DNA from: Novosphingobium sp. 9
GTDB taxonomy: Bacteria > Pseudomonadota > Alphaproteobacteria > Sphingomonadales > Sphingomonadaceae
Direction: 5' to 3'
Assembly: GCF_025340265.1 (NCBI RefSeq)
Contig: NZ_CP022707.1
Location: 1,116,501 to 1,180,500 of the forward strand
DNA length: 64,000 nucleotides
Shown here in pieces: positions 53,973 through 64,000 of the stretch. The translations under genes and the position numbers were made by a program. How positions within the stretch are numbered: position 1 is the first letter of the stretch; each line of letters opens with the position of its first letter. Below the pieces are notes generated by a model that saw only the letters and a list, made by a program, of their open reading frames with translations, did not search any database and was not told where the DNA came from.

Positions 53973-54128
53973 GTCTTGCGGTGATGCCCGGACGGCCGTC
54001 TCCTTCCTTCATTCTTCACGGGATGAAGGCAGGGGGCTGGTCATCCGGGCGTCACACTTTTATTTCAGGGGGCAAGGTCTTATCTCTAGGCCGCTTCCGC
54101 TCCCGAAACCCTCGCTAAGGATTCTCCC

Positions 54129-56213
<2,085 letters not shown>

Positions 56214-56333
56214 GGGCGGGTTTCAAGGAGAAGCTTGCCTGCGGGCAAGAAAGGTTTTAGGGGCGGCGCCTGATTCCATGGGAGCCGCTCCGATACCCGC
56301 GGATTCAAATTCAAGACGAAAGAAGGTTTGAAA

Positions 56334-57524
<1,191 letters not shown>

Positions 57525-57555
57525 TTCGCTGATCGTCAGCTTCGGCTGAGACACG

Positions 57556-57599
57556 AAAGGCCCGGTCTTCCGATAAGGAAGACCGGGCCTTTTCGTTTG
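57556..57599 (+). terminator. Strong rho-independent terminator after tuf
   Basis: A 15-bp perfect stem (AAAGGCCCGGTCTTC / GAAGACCGGGCCTTT) with a 7-base loop is followed by TCGTTTGT. It ends the str operon. Confidence 0.9.
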
Positions 57600-57660
57600 T
57601 CCGGAGCGGATGCGCTTGCTTTGCAGAGATCGAGCGGAGGGGGCGCCTCCCGGCAAGCCG

Positions 57661-58161
57661 TCAGGGCGCGCGCTGTTCGCCTTGACCGATCTTCCAGGCG
57701 TCCGAGTTCTTCGGTGCCTCGGGAATGCTCTTGAGGTCGATGTAGTAGACCGGCGGCGGGACATGGCCGAAGGGGATGGTGATGCACGGCCCCAGGCATC
57801 CCGGTATGCCGCTGACGTCGGGGGCGTGCAGGGCGCCGTCGCGGGTGCTCTCGTCCACCGACTTCGACGGCGAGACGCGCTGGCTTTCGCCGTCGCCACC
57901 GTGCGAGCACACGACGATGGTGCCGCCGTCTTCACCGCTGCTGGCCTTTGCGGCCTGGCGGCAGGCATCGTCGACCGCCCCGCCGGCGGGGTTGGGGGTT
58001 GTCGCATGAGCTGTCAGTGTCGTCGTGTCGTCGCCCAGATCCACAGGGATGGCCTGCGCGGTGGGCGCATAGGGGTCCTGTGTCGCAAAGGCGAGGTTCG
58101 GCGCAAGTATTGCAAAGGCCAGTGGGCCAAGCGCGCCGGAAAAGGTCTTGAGGGATTGCAT
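57661..58161 (-). CDS. Secreted protein of unknown function between str and S10 operons
   Basis: This 166-residue protein has a signal peptide (LKTFSGALGPLAFAILAPNLAFA) and no recognised family. The mature part is hydrophilic with four cysteines (DDACRQAAK, IVVCSHGG, IPGCLGPCITIPFG), suggesting disulfides, and ends EAPKNSDAWKIGQGEQRAP. It lies on the reverse strand between tuf and rpsJ, where many genomes have no gene. Its long frame and signal peptide support a real gene. Confidence 0.7.
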   Translation of the reverse strand: MQSLKTFSGALGPLAFAILAPNLAFATQDPYAPTAQAIPVDLGDDTTTLTAHATTPNPAGGAVDDACRQAAKASSGEDGGTIVVCSHGGDGESQRVSPSKSVDESTRDGALHAPDVSGIPGCLGPCITIPFGHVPPPVYYIDLKSIPEAPKNSDAWKIGQGEQRAP

Positions 58162-58373
58162 TGGGAAAAAGGCATCCAGTAGGCGTCGCTCCGCCTATCT
58201 AGGTGGGGGCGGGGCTACCGGGAAGGGGTGGCACTGTAATACTGTGTCGCGCGCGGGAAACCGGCTGCGACACGCAAATCAGGGCTTGCCCGACTCGGCC
58301 TTCGCGTGTAGGGGCGCGGTTCGAATTTGACGGGACCTCGCGTCCTTTGGCTCTTTCTCATCGGTAGTAGGTA

Positions 58374-58685
58374 ATGGAAGCTCAGAACATCCGTATCCGC
58401 CTCAAGGCGTTTGATCACCGCGTGCTCGACCAGGCCACTGGCGAAATCGCCGACACGGCACGCCGCACCGGCGCTCTGATTCGTGGCCCCATTCCTCTTC
58501 CGACGAAGATCGAGAAGTTCACGGTCAACCGCGGCCCGCACATCGACAAGAAGTCGCGCGAGCAGTTCGAGGTCCGTACCTACAAGCGTCTGCTTGACAT
58601 CGTGCAGCCCAACGCTGCCACTGTCGACGCGCTGATGAAGCTGGACCTCGCGGCCGGCGTGAACGTCGAGATCAAGCTGGCCTAA
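58374..58685 (+). CDS. rpsJ: 30S ribosomal protein S10
   Basis: The 103-residue protein shows [39 protein letters not shown], and [20 protein letters not shown]. It also acts with NusB in antitermination. It is the first gene of the S10 operon. The 330 bases before rplC are unusually long for this operon. Confidence 0.98.
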   Translation: MEAQNIRIRLKAFDHRVLDQATGEIADTARRTGALIRGPIPLPTKIEKFTVNRGPHIDKKSREQFEVRTYKRLLDIVQPNAATVDALMKLDLAAGVNVEIKLA

Positions 58686-59015
58686 GCCGGCGAACGGGGC
58701 GGCCTGGAAGGGTTGCCCCGATGGTCCTTTCCGATCGGACCTAAACTAGATCGAGGAATACTTGTCGGCCATGATGGCCGGCTTTGCAGGGAGAAACCTG
58801 CAGAGACAGCGCCCTGAGGGAATAGCCCGAAGGGACACAAGGGATACCTCCGGCGAGGCTTTCGGGTCTTGTTCGGGAATGCGTCCCCCGTCTCGCTTCC
58901 GCAGTCTGCAAGGGCTGGCAGGGAGCACCTGACCCGGACGGGGTTCGTATCACACACAGGGTTGGACATGCGTACGGGGGATGGTCCTGCGTACGCCTCT
59001 GTAAGGAGTAAGGTC
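58686..59015 (+). promoter_or_regulatory. Long structured gap between rpsJ and rplC
   Basis: The gap holds several hairpins: GTCGGCC-ATGAT-GGCCGGC (58764-58782), TGCAGG-GAGAAA-CCTGCA (58785-58802), and GCGTAC...GTACGC (58970-58996) just before the rplC ribosome site TAAGGAG. No gene is evident. It could be a ribosomal-protein leader or an internal promoter region. Confidence 0.4.
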
Positions 59016-59771
59016 ATGCGTACCGGCGTGATCGCAAAGAAAGTCGGGATGACCCGCCTGTTCCAGGAGGACGGTCGCCACGTGCCCGTCACCGTCCTGG
59101 CGCTGGAGGATTGCCAGGTCGTCTCCGTCCGTACCGAAGAGCGTGACGGCTACGTCGCCGTTCAGCTCGGTGCCGGCGAAGCCAAGCAGAAGAACGTTGC
59201 CAAGCCGCAGCGTGAACACTTCGCGAAGGCTCAGGTTCCCCTCAAGATGCGCGTCGCGGAATTCCGCGTCGCCGACGACGCCCTCCTCGAGGTTGGCGCG
59301 ACGATTGCGGCTTCGCACTTCGTTCCGGGCCAGCTCGTCGACGTGGGCGGCCACACCCAGGGTAAGGGCTTCCAGGGCGCTATGAAGCGCTGGGGCTTCG
59401 GCGGTATGCGCGCCACCCACGGTGTGTCGATCTCGCACCGTGCGCATGGTTCGACGGGTAACCGTCAGGATCCGGGCAAGGTGTTCAAGAACAAGAAGAT
59501 GGCCGGCCACATGGGCGACCGTCAGCGCACCCAGCAGAACCTCGAAATCGTCCGCGTGGACGATGAGCGTGGCCTGATCTTCGTCAAGGGCTCGGTCCCG
59601 GGCGCGAAGAATTCGTGGCTCACCGTTGCGGACGCCGTCAAGGTCGACCGCCACGCCGAGGCTCCGTACCCCGCCGGCATCAAGTCGGTGGCGAACAGCA
59701 ACGACACGGCCGCTGCCGAGACCCCCGCTGACGTGGCGGCTCCCGAAGCGACCGAAGGCCAGGAGGGCTAA
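59016..59771 (+). CDS. rplC: 50S ribosomal protein L3
   Basis: The 251-residue protein shows [58 protein letters not shown], and an acidic Ala-rich tail of about 25 residues (residues 225-251) that is longer than in E. coli. TAAGGAG lies upstream of ATG 59016. L3 binds near the peptidyl transferase centre. Confidence 0.98.
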   Translation: MRTGVIAKKVGMTRLFQEDGRHVPVTVLALEDCQVVSVRTEERDGYVAVQLGAGEAKQKNVAKPQREHFAKAQVPLKMRVAEFRVADDALLEVGATIAASHFVPGQLVDVGGHTQGKGFQGAMKRWGFGGMRATHGVSISHRAHGSTGNRQDPGKVFKNKKMAGHMGDRQRTQQNLEIVRVDDERGLIFVKGSVPGAKNSWLTVADAVKVDRHAEAPYPAGIKSVANSNDTAAAETPADVAAPEATEGQEG

Positions 59772-59773
59772 TC

Positions 59774-60400
59774 ATGAAGGTTCAGGTCCTCAACATCGAC
59801 GGTTCGGCCGGTAACGGCGACATCGAACTTTCGGACGACGTGTTCGGCCTCGAGCCGCGCGCGGACATCCTGCACCGCGTCGTCACCTGGCAGCTCGAGA
59901 ACCGTCGCGGCATCGCCCGCGCGACCCGCGAGCGTTCGGACGTTGCCCGCACGGGTAAGAAGTTCGGCAACCAGAAGGGCGGCGGTTCGGCTCGTCACGG
60001 CGATCGTGCGGCCCCGGTGTTCATCGGCGGTGGTAAGGCTCACGGTGCCCGTCGCCGCGAGTTCAACATCTCGCTGAACAAGAAGATCCGCGCACTCGGT
60101 CTGAAGATGGCTCTGTCGTCGAAGGCGCAGGGCGGTCTCGTGATCGTCGACACCCTGGACGTGGCGGATGCCAAGACCAAGGCTCTGGCCGGTCAGCTCG
60201 CCAAGGCGAACTTCGGCAAGAAGGTGCTGATCGTGGACGGTGAGCAGGTCAACGAGGGCTTCGCCCGCGCTGCCCGCAACATCGTCGGCGTGAACGTGCT
60301 CCCGGCCATGGGCGCCAACGTCTATGACATCCTGAAGCACGACACGCTGGTGCTGACGCGCGCTGCTGTCGAAAAGCTGGAGGCGCGTTTCAATGGCTAA
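59774..60400 (+). CDS. rplD: 50S ribosomal protein L4
   Basis: The 208-residue protein shows [40 protein letters not shown] in the tunnel loop, [20 protein letters not shown], and a C-terminal [19 protein letters not shown]. In enterobacteria L4 controls its own operon. It overlaps the rplW start. Confidence 0.98.
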   Translation: MKVQVLNIDGSAGNGDIELSDDVFGLEPRADILHRVVTWQLENRRGIARATRERSDVARTGKKFGNQKGGGSARHGDRAAPVFIGGGKAHGARRREFNISLNKKIRALGLKMALSSKAQGGLVIVDTLDVADAKTKALAGQLAKANFGKKVLIVDGEQVNEGFARAARNIVGVNVLPAMGANVYDILKHDTLVLTRAAVEKLEARFNG

Positions 60401-60707
60401 GTCCACTGTGAACATCCGTCACTACGACGTGATCCTCGCACCGCACATCACCGAGAAGTCGACGCTCCTTTCGGAGAACAACGCGGTCGTCTTCAAGGTT
60501 GCCGGCGATGCGACCAAGCCCGAGATCAAGGCTGCCGTCGAGGCACTGTTCGACCGCAAGGTCGCCAGCGTCAACACGCTCGTCACCAAGGGCAAGACCA
60601 AGCGCTGGCGCGGTAAGGAATACCGCCGCAGCGACGTGAAGAAGGCGATCGTCACTCTGGCTGCCGGTGAGCAGCCGATCGACATCACCGAAGGCGTACG
60701 GGGCTGA
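60393..60707 (+). CDS. rplW: 50S ribosomal protein L23
   Basis: The 104-residue protein forms the exit-tunnel rim and docks trigger factor and SRP. It shows [40 protein letters not shown], and [20 protein letters not shown]. It overlaps rplD by eight bases. Confidence 0.97.
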   Translation: MAKSTVNIRHYDVILAPHITEKSTLLSENNAVVFKVAGDATKPEIKAAVEALFDRKVASVNTLVTKGKTKRWRGKEYRRSDVKKAIVTLAAGEQPIDITEGVRG

Positions 60708-60711
60708 TCCG

Positions 60712-61548
60712 ATGGCACTTAAGCATTACAACCCGACCAGCCCGGCCCGCCGCGGCCTGGTCCTCGTCGACAAGTCGTCGCTCTGGAAGGGCAAGCCCGT
60801 CAAGGCGCTGACCGAAGGCAAGAGCAAGACCGGCGGTCGTAACAACAAGGGTCATGTCACCTCGCGTGGCATCGCCGGTGGTCACAAGCAGAAGTACCGC
60901 TTCATCGACTTCAAGCGTCGCAAGTGGGACATGGAAGCGACCGTCGAGCGTCTTGAGTACGATCCCAACCGTACGGCGTTCATCGCTCTGGTGACCTACA
61001 CCGACGGCGAGCAGACCTACATCATCGCGCCGCAGCGTCTTTCGGTCGGCGACGTCATCGTCGCTGGCGAGAAGACCGACGTGAAGCCCGGCAACGCCAT
61101 GCTTCTGTCGCAGATGCCGGTCGGCACGATCTGCCACAACGTCGAGATGAAGCCCGGCAAGGGCGGTCAGATCGCCCGTTCGGCAGGCACCTATGTGCAG
61201 GTCGTCGGTCGTGACCGCGGCATGGTCATCGTTCGCCTGAACTCGGGTGAACAGCGTTACCTGCGCGGCGATTGCATGGGCACCGTGGGCGCCGTGTCGA
61301 ACCCCGACAACGGCAACCAGACCCTCGCAAAGGCCGGCCGCAAGCGCTGGATGGGCCGTCGCCCGCTGACCCGCGGTGTCGCCAAGAACCCGGTCGATCA
61401 CCCGCACGGTGGTGGTGAAGGCCGTACCTCGGGTGGTCGTCACCCGGTTACGCCCTGGGGCAAGCCGACCAAGGGTGCTCGCACTCGCAACAACAAGCAG
61501 ACGGACAAGCTCATCATCCGTTCGCGCCACGCCAAGAAGAAGAGGTAA
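60712..61548 (+). CDS. rplB: 50S ribosomal protein L2
   Basis: The 278-residue protein shows [60 protein letters not shown], and [20 protein letters not shown] with the conserved histidine near the peptidyl transferase centre. It starts four bases after the rplW stop. Confidence 0.98.
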   Translation: MALKHYNPTSPARRGLVLVDKSSLWKGKPVKALTEGKSKTGGRNNKGHVTSRGIAGGHKQKYRFIDFKRRKWDMEATVERLEYDPNRTAFIALVTYTDGEQTYIIAPQRLSVGDVIVAGEKTDVKPGNAMLLSQMPVGTICHNVEMKPGKGGQIARSAGTYVQVVGRDRGMVIVRLNSGEQRYLRGDCMGTVGAVSNPDNGNQTLAKAGRKRWMGRRPLTRGVAKNPVDHPHGGGEGRTSGGRHPVTPWGKPTKGARTRNNKQTDKLIIRSRHAKKKR

Positions 61549-61554
61549 GACACG

Positions 61555-61833
61555 ATGGCACGTTCCGTCTGGAAAGGCCCCTTCGTCGACCTGTACCTTC
61601 TCAAGAAGGCCGAGGTCGCGCAGGATGCCGGTGCAAAGGCTGCTCCGATCAAGACCTGGTCGCGTCGCTCCACCATCCTTCCGCAGTTCGTTGGTCTGAC
61701 CTTCCAGGTCTACAACGGACACAAGTTCATCCCTGTCTCGGTCAACGAGGACATGGTCGGCCACAAGCTCGGTGAATTCGCGCCCACGCGTTCGTTCCCC
61801 GGCCACGCTGCCGACAAGAAGGGCAAGCGCTAA
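61555..61833 (+). CDS. rpsS: 30S ribosomal protein S19
   Basis: The 92-residue protein shows [40 protein letters not shown], and [20 protein letters not shown]. Its stop overlaps the rplV start by one base. Confidence 0.98.
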   Translation: MARSVWKGPFVDLYLLKKAEVAQDAGAKAAPIKTWSRRSTILPQFVGLTFQVYNGHKFIPVSVNEDMVGHKLGEFAPTRSFPGHAADKKGKR

Positions 61834-62210
61834 TGAGCAAGCAGGCAGCACCCCGCCGCGTCGGCGACAAGGAAGCTCTTGCGGTCAACACCACGATCCG
61901 TGGTTCGGCCCAGAAGCTCAACCTGGTCGCTGCGCTCATCCGTGGCCGCAAGGCCGAGGACGCGATGAACATCCTCACGTTCTCGACCAAGGCCATGGCC
62001 GTTGAGGCCCGCAAGGTTCTCGCCTCGGCGATCGCCAACGCGGAAAACAACCACAACCTCGACGTCGACGCTCTCGTCGTCGCCGAGGCGTCGGTCGGCA
62101 AGTCGATCACCATGAAGCGTTTCCACGCTCGTGGTCGCGGCAAGTCCACCCGTATCCTCAAGCCGTTCTCGCGCCTGCGGATCGTCGTTCGCGAAGTCGA
62201 GGAGGTTTGA
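61833..62210 (+). CDS. rplV: 50S ribosomal protein L22
   Basis: The 125-residue protein shows [40 protein letters not shown], and [20 protein letters not shown] in the tunnel hairpin. It is followed by rpsC after three bases. Confidence 0.98.
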   Translation: MSKQAAPRRVGDKEALAVNTTIRGSAQKLNLVAALIRGRKAEDAMNILTFSTKAMAVEARKVLASAIANAENNHNLDVDALVVAEASVGKSITMKRFHARGRGKSTRILKPFSRLRIVVREVEEV

Positions 62211-62213
62211 TCC

Positions 62214-62909
62214 ATGGGTCATAAATCTAATCCGATCGGTCTGCGTCTGCAGATCAACCGTACCTGGGACAGCCGCTGGTTCGCGGAAGGCCGGGACTAC
62301 GGCAAGCTGCTTGAGGAAGACCTCAAGATCCGCAAGTTCATCATCGAGACCGTGCCGCAGGCTGCTGTCTCGAAGGTGGTCATCGAGCGTCCGGCCAAGC
62401 TGTGCCGCATCTCGATCTACGCAGCTCGTCCCGGTGTGATCATCGGCAAGAAGGGCGCGGACATCGAGAAGCTGCGCAAGCAGCTCTCGGCCATGACCGG
62501 CAGCGAAGTGAAGCTGAACATCGTCGAGATCCGCAAGCCGGAAGTCGACGCCAAGCTGATCGCTCAGGGCATTGCCGACCAGCTGATCCGCCGCGTCGCT
62601 TTCCGCCGTGCGATGAAGCGCGCGATGCAGTCCGCCATGCGTCTGGGTGCCGAAGGCATCAAGATCATGTGCGGTGGCCGTCTCGGCGGCGCTGAAATCG
62701 CCCGTGTCGAGCAGTACCGTGAAGGCCGCGTGCCGCTTCACACGCTGCGTGCGAACATCGACTATGCCGCCGCCGAAGCGCTGACCGCGTACGGCATCAT
62801 CGGCATCAAGGTGTGGGTCTTCAAGGGCGAGATCCTCGGCCACGACCCGATGGCGCAGGACCGGCTGATGATGGAGGCTCAGACCTCCGGCGTCCGCCCG
62901 GCGCGCTGA
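62214..62909 (+). CDS. rpsC: 30S ribosomal protein S3
   Basis: The 231-residue protein shows [20 protein letters not shown], a KH domain with [20 protein letters not shown], and the C-terminal domain with [20 protein letters not shown]. It helps form the mRNA entry channel. Confidence 0.98.
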   Translation: MGHKSNPIGLRLQINRTWDSRWFAEGRDYGKLLEEDLKIRKFIIETVPQAAVSKVVIERPAKLCRISIYAARPGVIIGKKGADIEKLRKQLSAMTGSEVKLNIVEIRKPEVDAKLIAQGIADQLIRRVAFRRAMKRAMQSAMRLGAEGIKIMCGGRLGGAEIARVEQYREGRVPLHTLRANIDYAAAEALTAYGIIGIKVWVFKGEILGHDPMAQDRLMMEAQTSGVRPAR

Positions 62910-62931
62910 GGCTTAGGATAGAGTAAGCACC

Positions 62932-63363
62932 ATGCTGCAACCGAAAAAGACCAAGTTCCGCAAGGCTTTCAAGGGCAGGATCAAGGGCGATGCCAAGGGT
63001 GGCACCGACCTGAACTTCGGCTCCTACGGCCTCAAGGCTCTCGAGCCGGAGCGTATCACCGCCCGCCAGATCGAAGCGGCTCGCCGCGCGATCACGCGTC
63101 ACCTCAAGCGCCAGGGTCGTCTCTGGATCCGCGTCTTCCCGGACGTGCCGGTTTCGAAGAAGCCTGCCGAAGTCCGTCAGGGTAAGGGCAAGGGTTCGGT
63201 CGAATACTGGGCGGCCCGCGTCAAGCCCGGCCGTATCCTGTTCGAAGTCGACGGCGTTGCCGGCCCGCTCGCAGCCGAGGCATTCAGCCGCGCTGCGATG
63301 AAGCTGCCGATCAAGACCAAGGTTGTTGCCCGTCTCGGCGACACCTCGCACCTGGAGGCCTAA
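62932..63363 (+). CDS. rplP: 50S ribosomal protein L16
   Basis: The 143-residue protein shows [40 protein letters not shown], and [20 protein letters not shown]. It lies near the A-site tRNA elbow. Confidence 0.98.
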   Translation: MLQPKKTKFRKAFKGRIKGDAKGGTDLNFGSYGLKALEPERITARQIEAARRAITRHLKRQGRLWIRVFPDVPVSKKPAEVRQGKGKGSVEYWAARVKPGRILFEVDGVAGPLAAEAFSRAAMKLPIKTKVVARLGDTSHLEA

Positions 63364-63366
63364 GAC

Positions 63367-63567
63367 ATGGCTGACAAGACCGAAGATCTGCGCGCCAAGA
63401 CCGACGACCAGCTCACCGCTGACCTCGTTGATCTCAAGCGCGAACAGCTCAACCTGCGCTTCCAGGCTGCAACCAACCAGCTTGAGCGTCCTGCTCGCGT
63501 CAAGGAAGTGCGTCGCGATATCGCGCGCATCAAGACGCTCCAGGCCGAACGCGCAGCTAAGGCTTAA
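63367..63567 (+). CDS. rpmC: 50S ribosomal protein L29
   Basis: The 66-residue two-helix protein shows [40 protein letters not shown], and [19 protein letters not shown]. It sits at the tunnel exit beside L23. Confidence 0.97.
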   Translation: MADKTEDLRAKTDDQLTADLVDLKREQLNLRFQAATNQLERPARVKEVRRDIARIKTLQAERAAKA

Positions 63568-63578
63568 GGAGACCACCG

Positions 63579-63848
63579 ATGCCCAAGCGTATCCTGATCG
63601 GGACGGTTGTTTCCGACAAGACCGACAAGACTGTTACCGTGCTCGTCGAGCGTAAGGTGAAGCACCCCCTCTACGGGAAGATCATCCGCCGCTCGAAGAA
63701 GTACCACGCCCACGACGAGGACAACGCCTTCAAGACCGGCGAGCGCGTCCGGATCGAGGAGACGAAGCCCTTCTCGAAGACCAAGACCTGGAAGGTTCTT
63801 GACCGTCTTCAGGCGAGCAAGGGAACGGCGCTCGAAGCCGAGGTCTAA
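63579..63848 (+). CDS. rpsQ: 30S ribosomal protein S17
   Basis: The 89-residue OB-fold protein shows [40 protein letters not shown], and [20 protein letters not shown]. The remaining 150 bases of the window hold no gene. They contain hairpin-like GC repeats and a GAGAAGGA that may be the ribosome site of the next gene. Confidence 0.98.
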   Translation: MPKRILIGTVVSDKTDKTVTVLVERKVKHPLYGKIIRRSKKYHAHDEDNAFKTGERVRIEETKPFSKTKTWKVLDRLQASKGTALEAEV

Positions 63849-64000
63849 GACCTCGGCCCAGGGCCTTCGTGACGTGAGTTGACCTTGGCAGATAAATGCG
63901 GCAAAGGGCCGCCTTCGCCTGCCAAGGCGACTCGGGCCTCTTCGGGGGCCTGTATTTTTAGGAACTGCCGGACTGGTTCCGGCAAGCCAGTTGAGAAGGA

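Noticed and set aside
58313..58340. GGTTCGAATT stretch checked as a tRNA T-arm
   Set aside because: No matching acceptor, D-arm or anticodon stem surrounds it.

Overview
The window is about 64 kb of GC-rich DNA from the chromosome of an alphaproteobacterium. It is most likely a sphingomonad, Novosphingobium-like. Supporting signs are the PhyR-NepR-EcfG general stress response, GGAAC-N16/17-CGTT promoters, TonB-receptor-based nutrient uptake, an HWE-kinase bacteriophytochrome and the order of the str and S10 ribosomal operons. The genus is an inference; no 16S gene is present. No tRNA, rRNA, CRISPR array or insertion sequence was seen.

Region 1 (1-19.9 kb) is a purine island. A tightly overlapping forward operon encodes allantoate amidohydrolase (cut by the window edge), ureidoglycine-glyoxylate aminotransferase, PuuE allantoinase, an HpxZ-like protein, OHCU decarboxylase, an FAD oxidoreductase, HIU hydrolase, XdhA, XdhB, XdhC, guanine deaminase and adenine deaminase. 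A phosphoribosyltransferase and a LysR regulator lie on the reverse strand. Beyond them are a TonB receptor, a periplasmic NUP-type purine protein and an NCS2 permease. Together they form a path from the outer membrane to glyoxylate and ammonia. The FAD enzyme is the only candidate in view for urate oxidation.

Region 2 (20-35.7 kb) is mixed housekeeping: an M1 peptidase, an MFS transporter, FeoAB, SSB, ProB with a frameshifted epimerase, a WYL-like protein, GlsB, a small lipoprotein, Fe/Mn superoxide dismutase, a beta-hydroxyacid dehydrogenase, a diguanylate cyclase and an SDR protein lacking its catalytic Tyr and Lys.

Region 3 (35.7-52.4 kb) is a general stress response locus: ecfG-nepR, a CHASE-HWE histidine kinase, phyR, a second EcfG-type sigma factor, a lone receiver, a PNPOx-family protein, topoisomerase IB, lipoproteins, an EF-hand protein, TrhO, a Crp/Fnr regulator and a bacteriophytochrome-HWE-receiver protein. 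EcfG-type promoters can be read by eye before glsB, between nepR-ecfG and the kinase (one on each strand), before the second sigma gene, before the PNPOx gene, weakly before topoisomerase IB, and before a Gly/Tyr-rich lipoprotein. One more drives a candidate small RNA of about 93 nt beside phyR. It has a C-rich loop and a strong terminator and resembles the SigT-dependent sRNA GsrN of Caulobacter.

Region 4 (52.9-64 kb) is the str operon (rpsL, rpsG, fusA, tuf) and the start of the S10 operon (rpsJ to rpsQ). A reverse-strand secreted-protein gene sits between them, and a palindromic repeat lies between rpsL and rpsG.

Four genes carry six single-base frameshifts in total, each explained by one missing G or C in a short run. 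This looks more like consensus error than gene decay.
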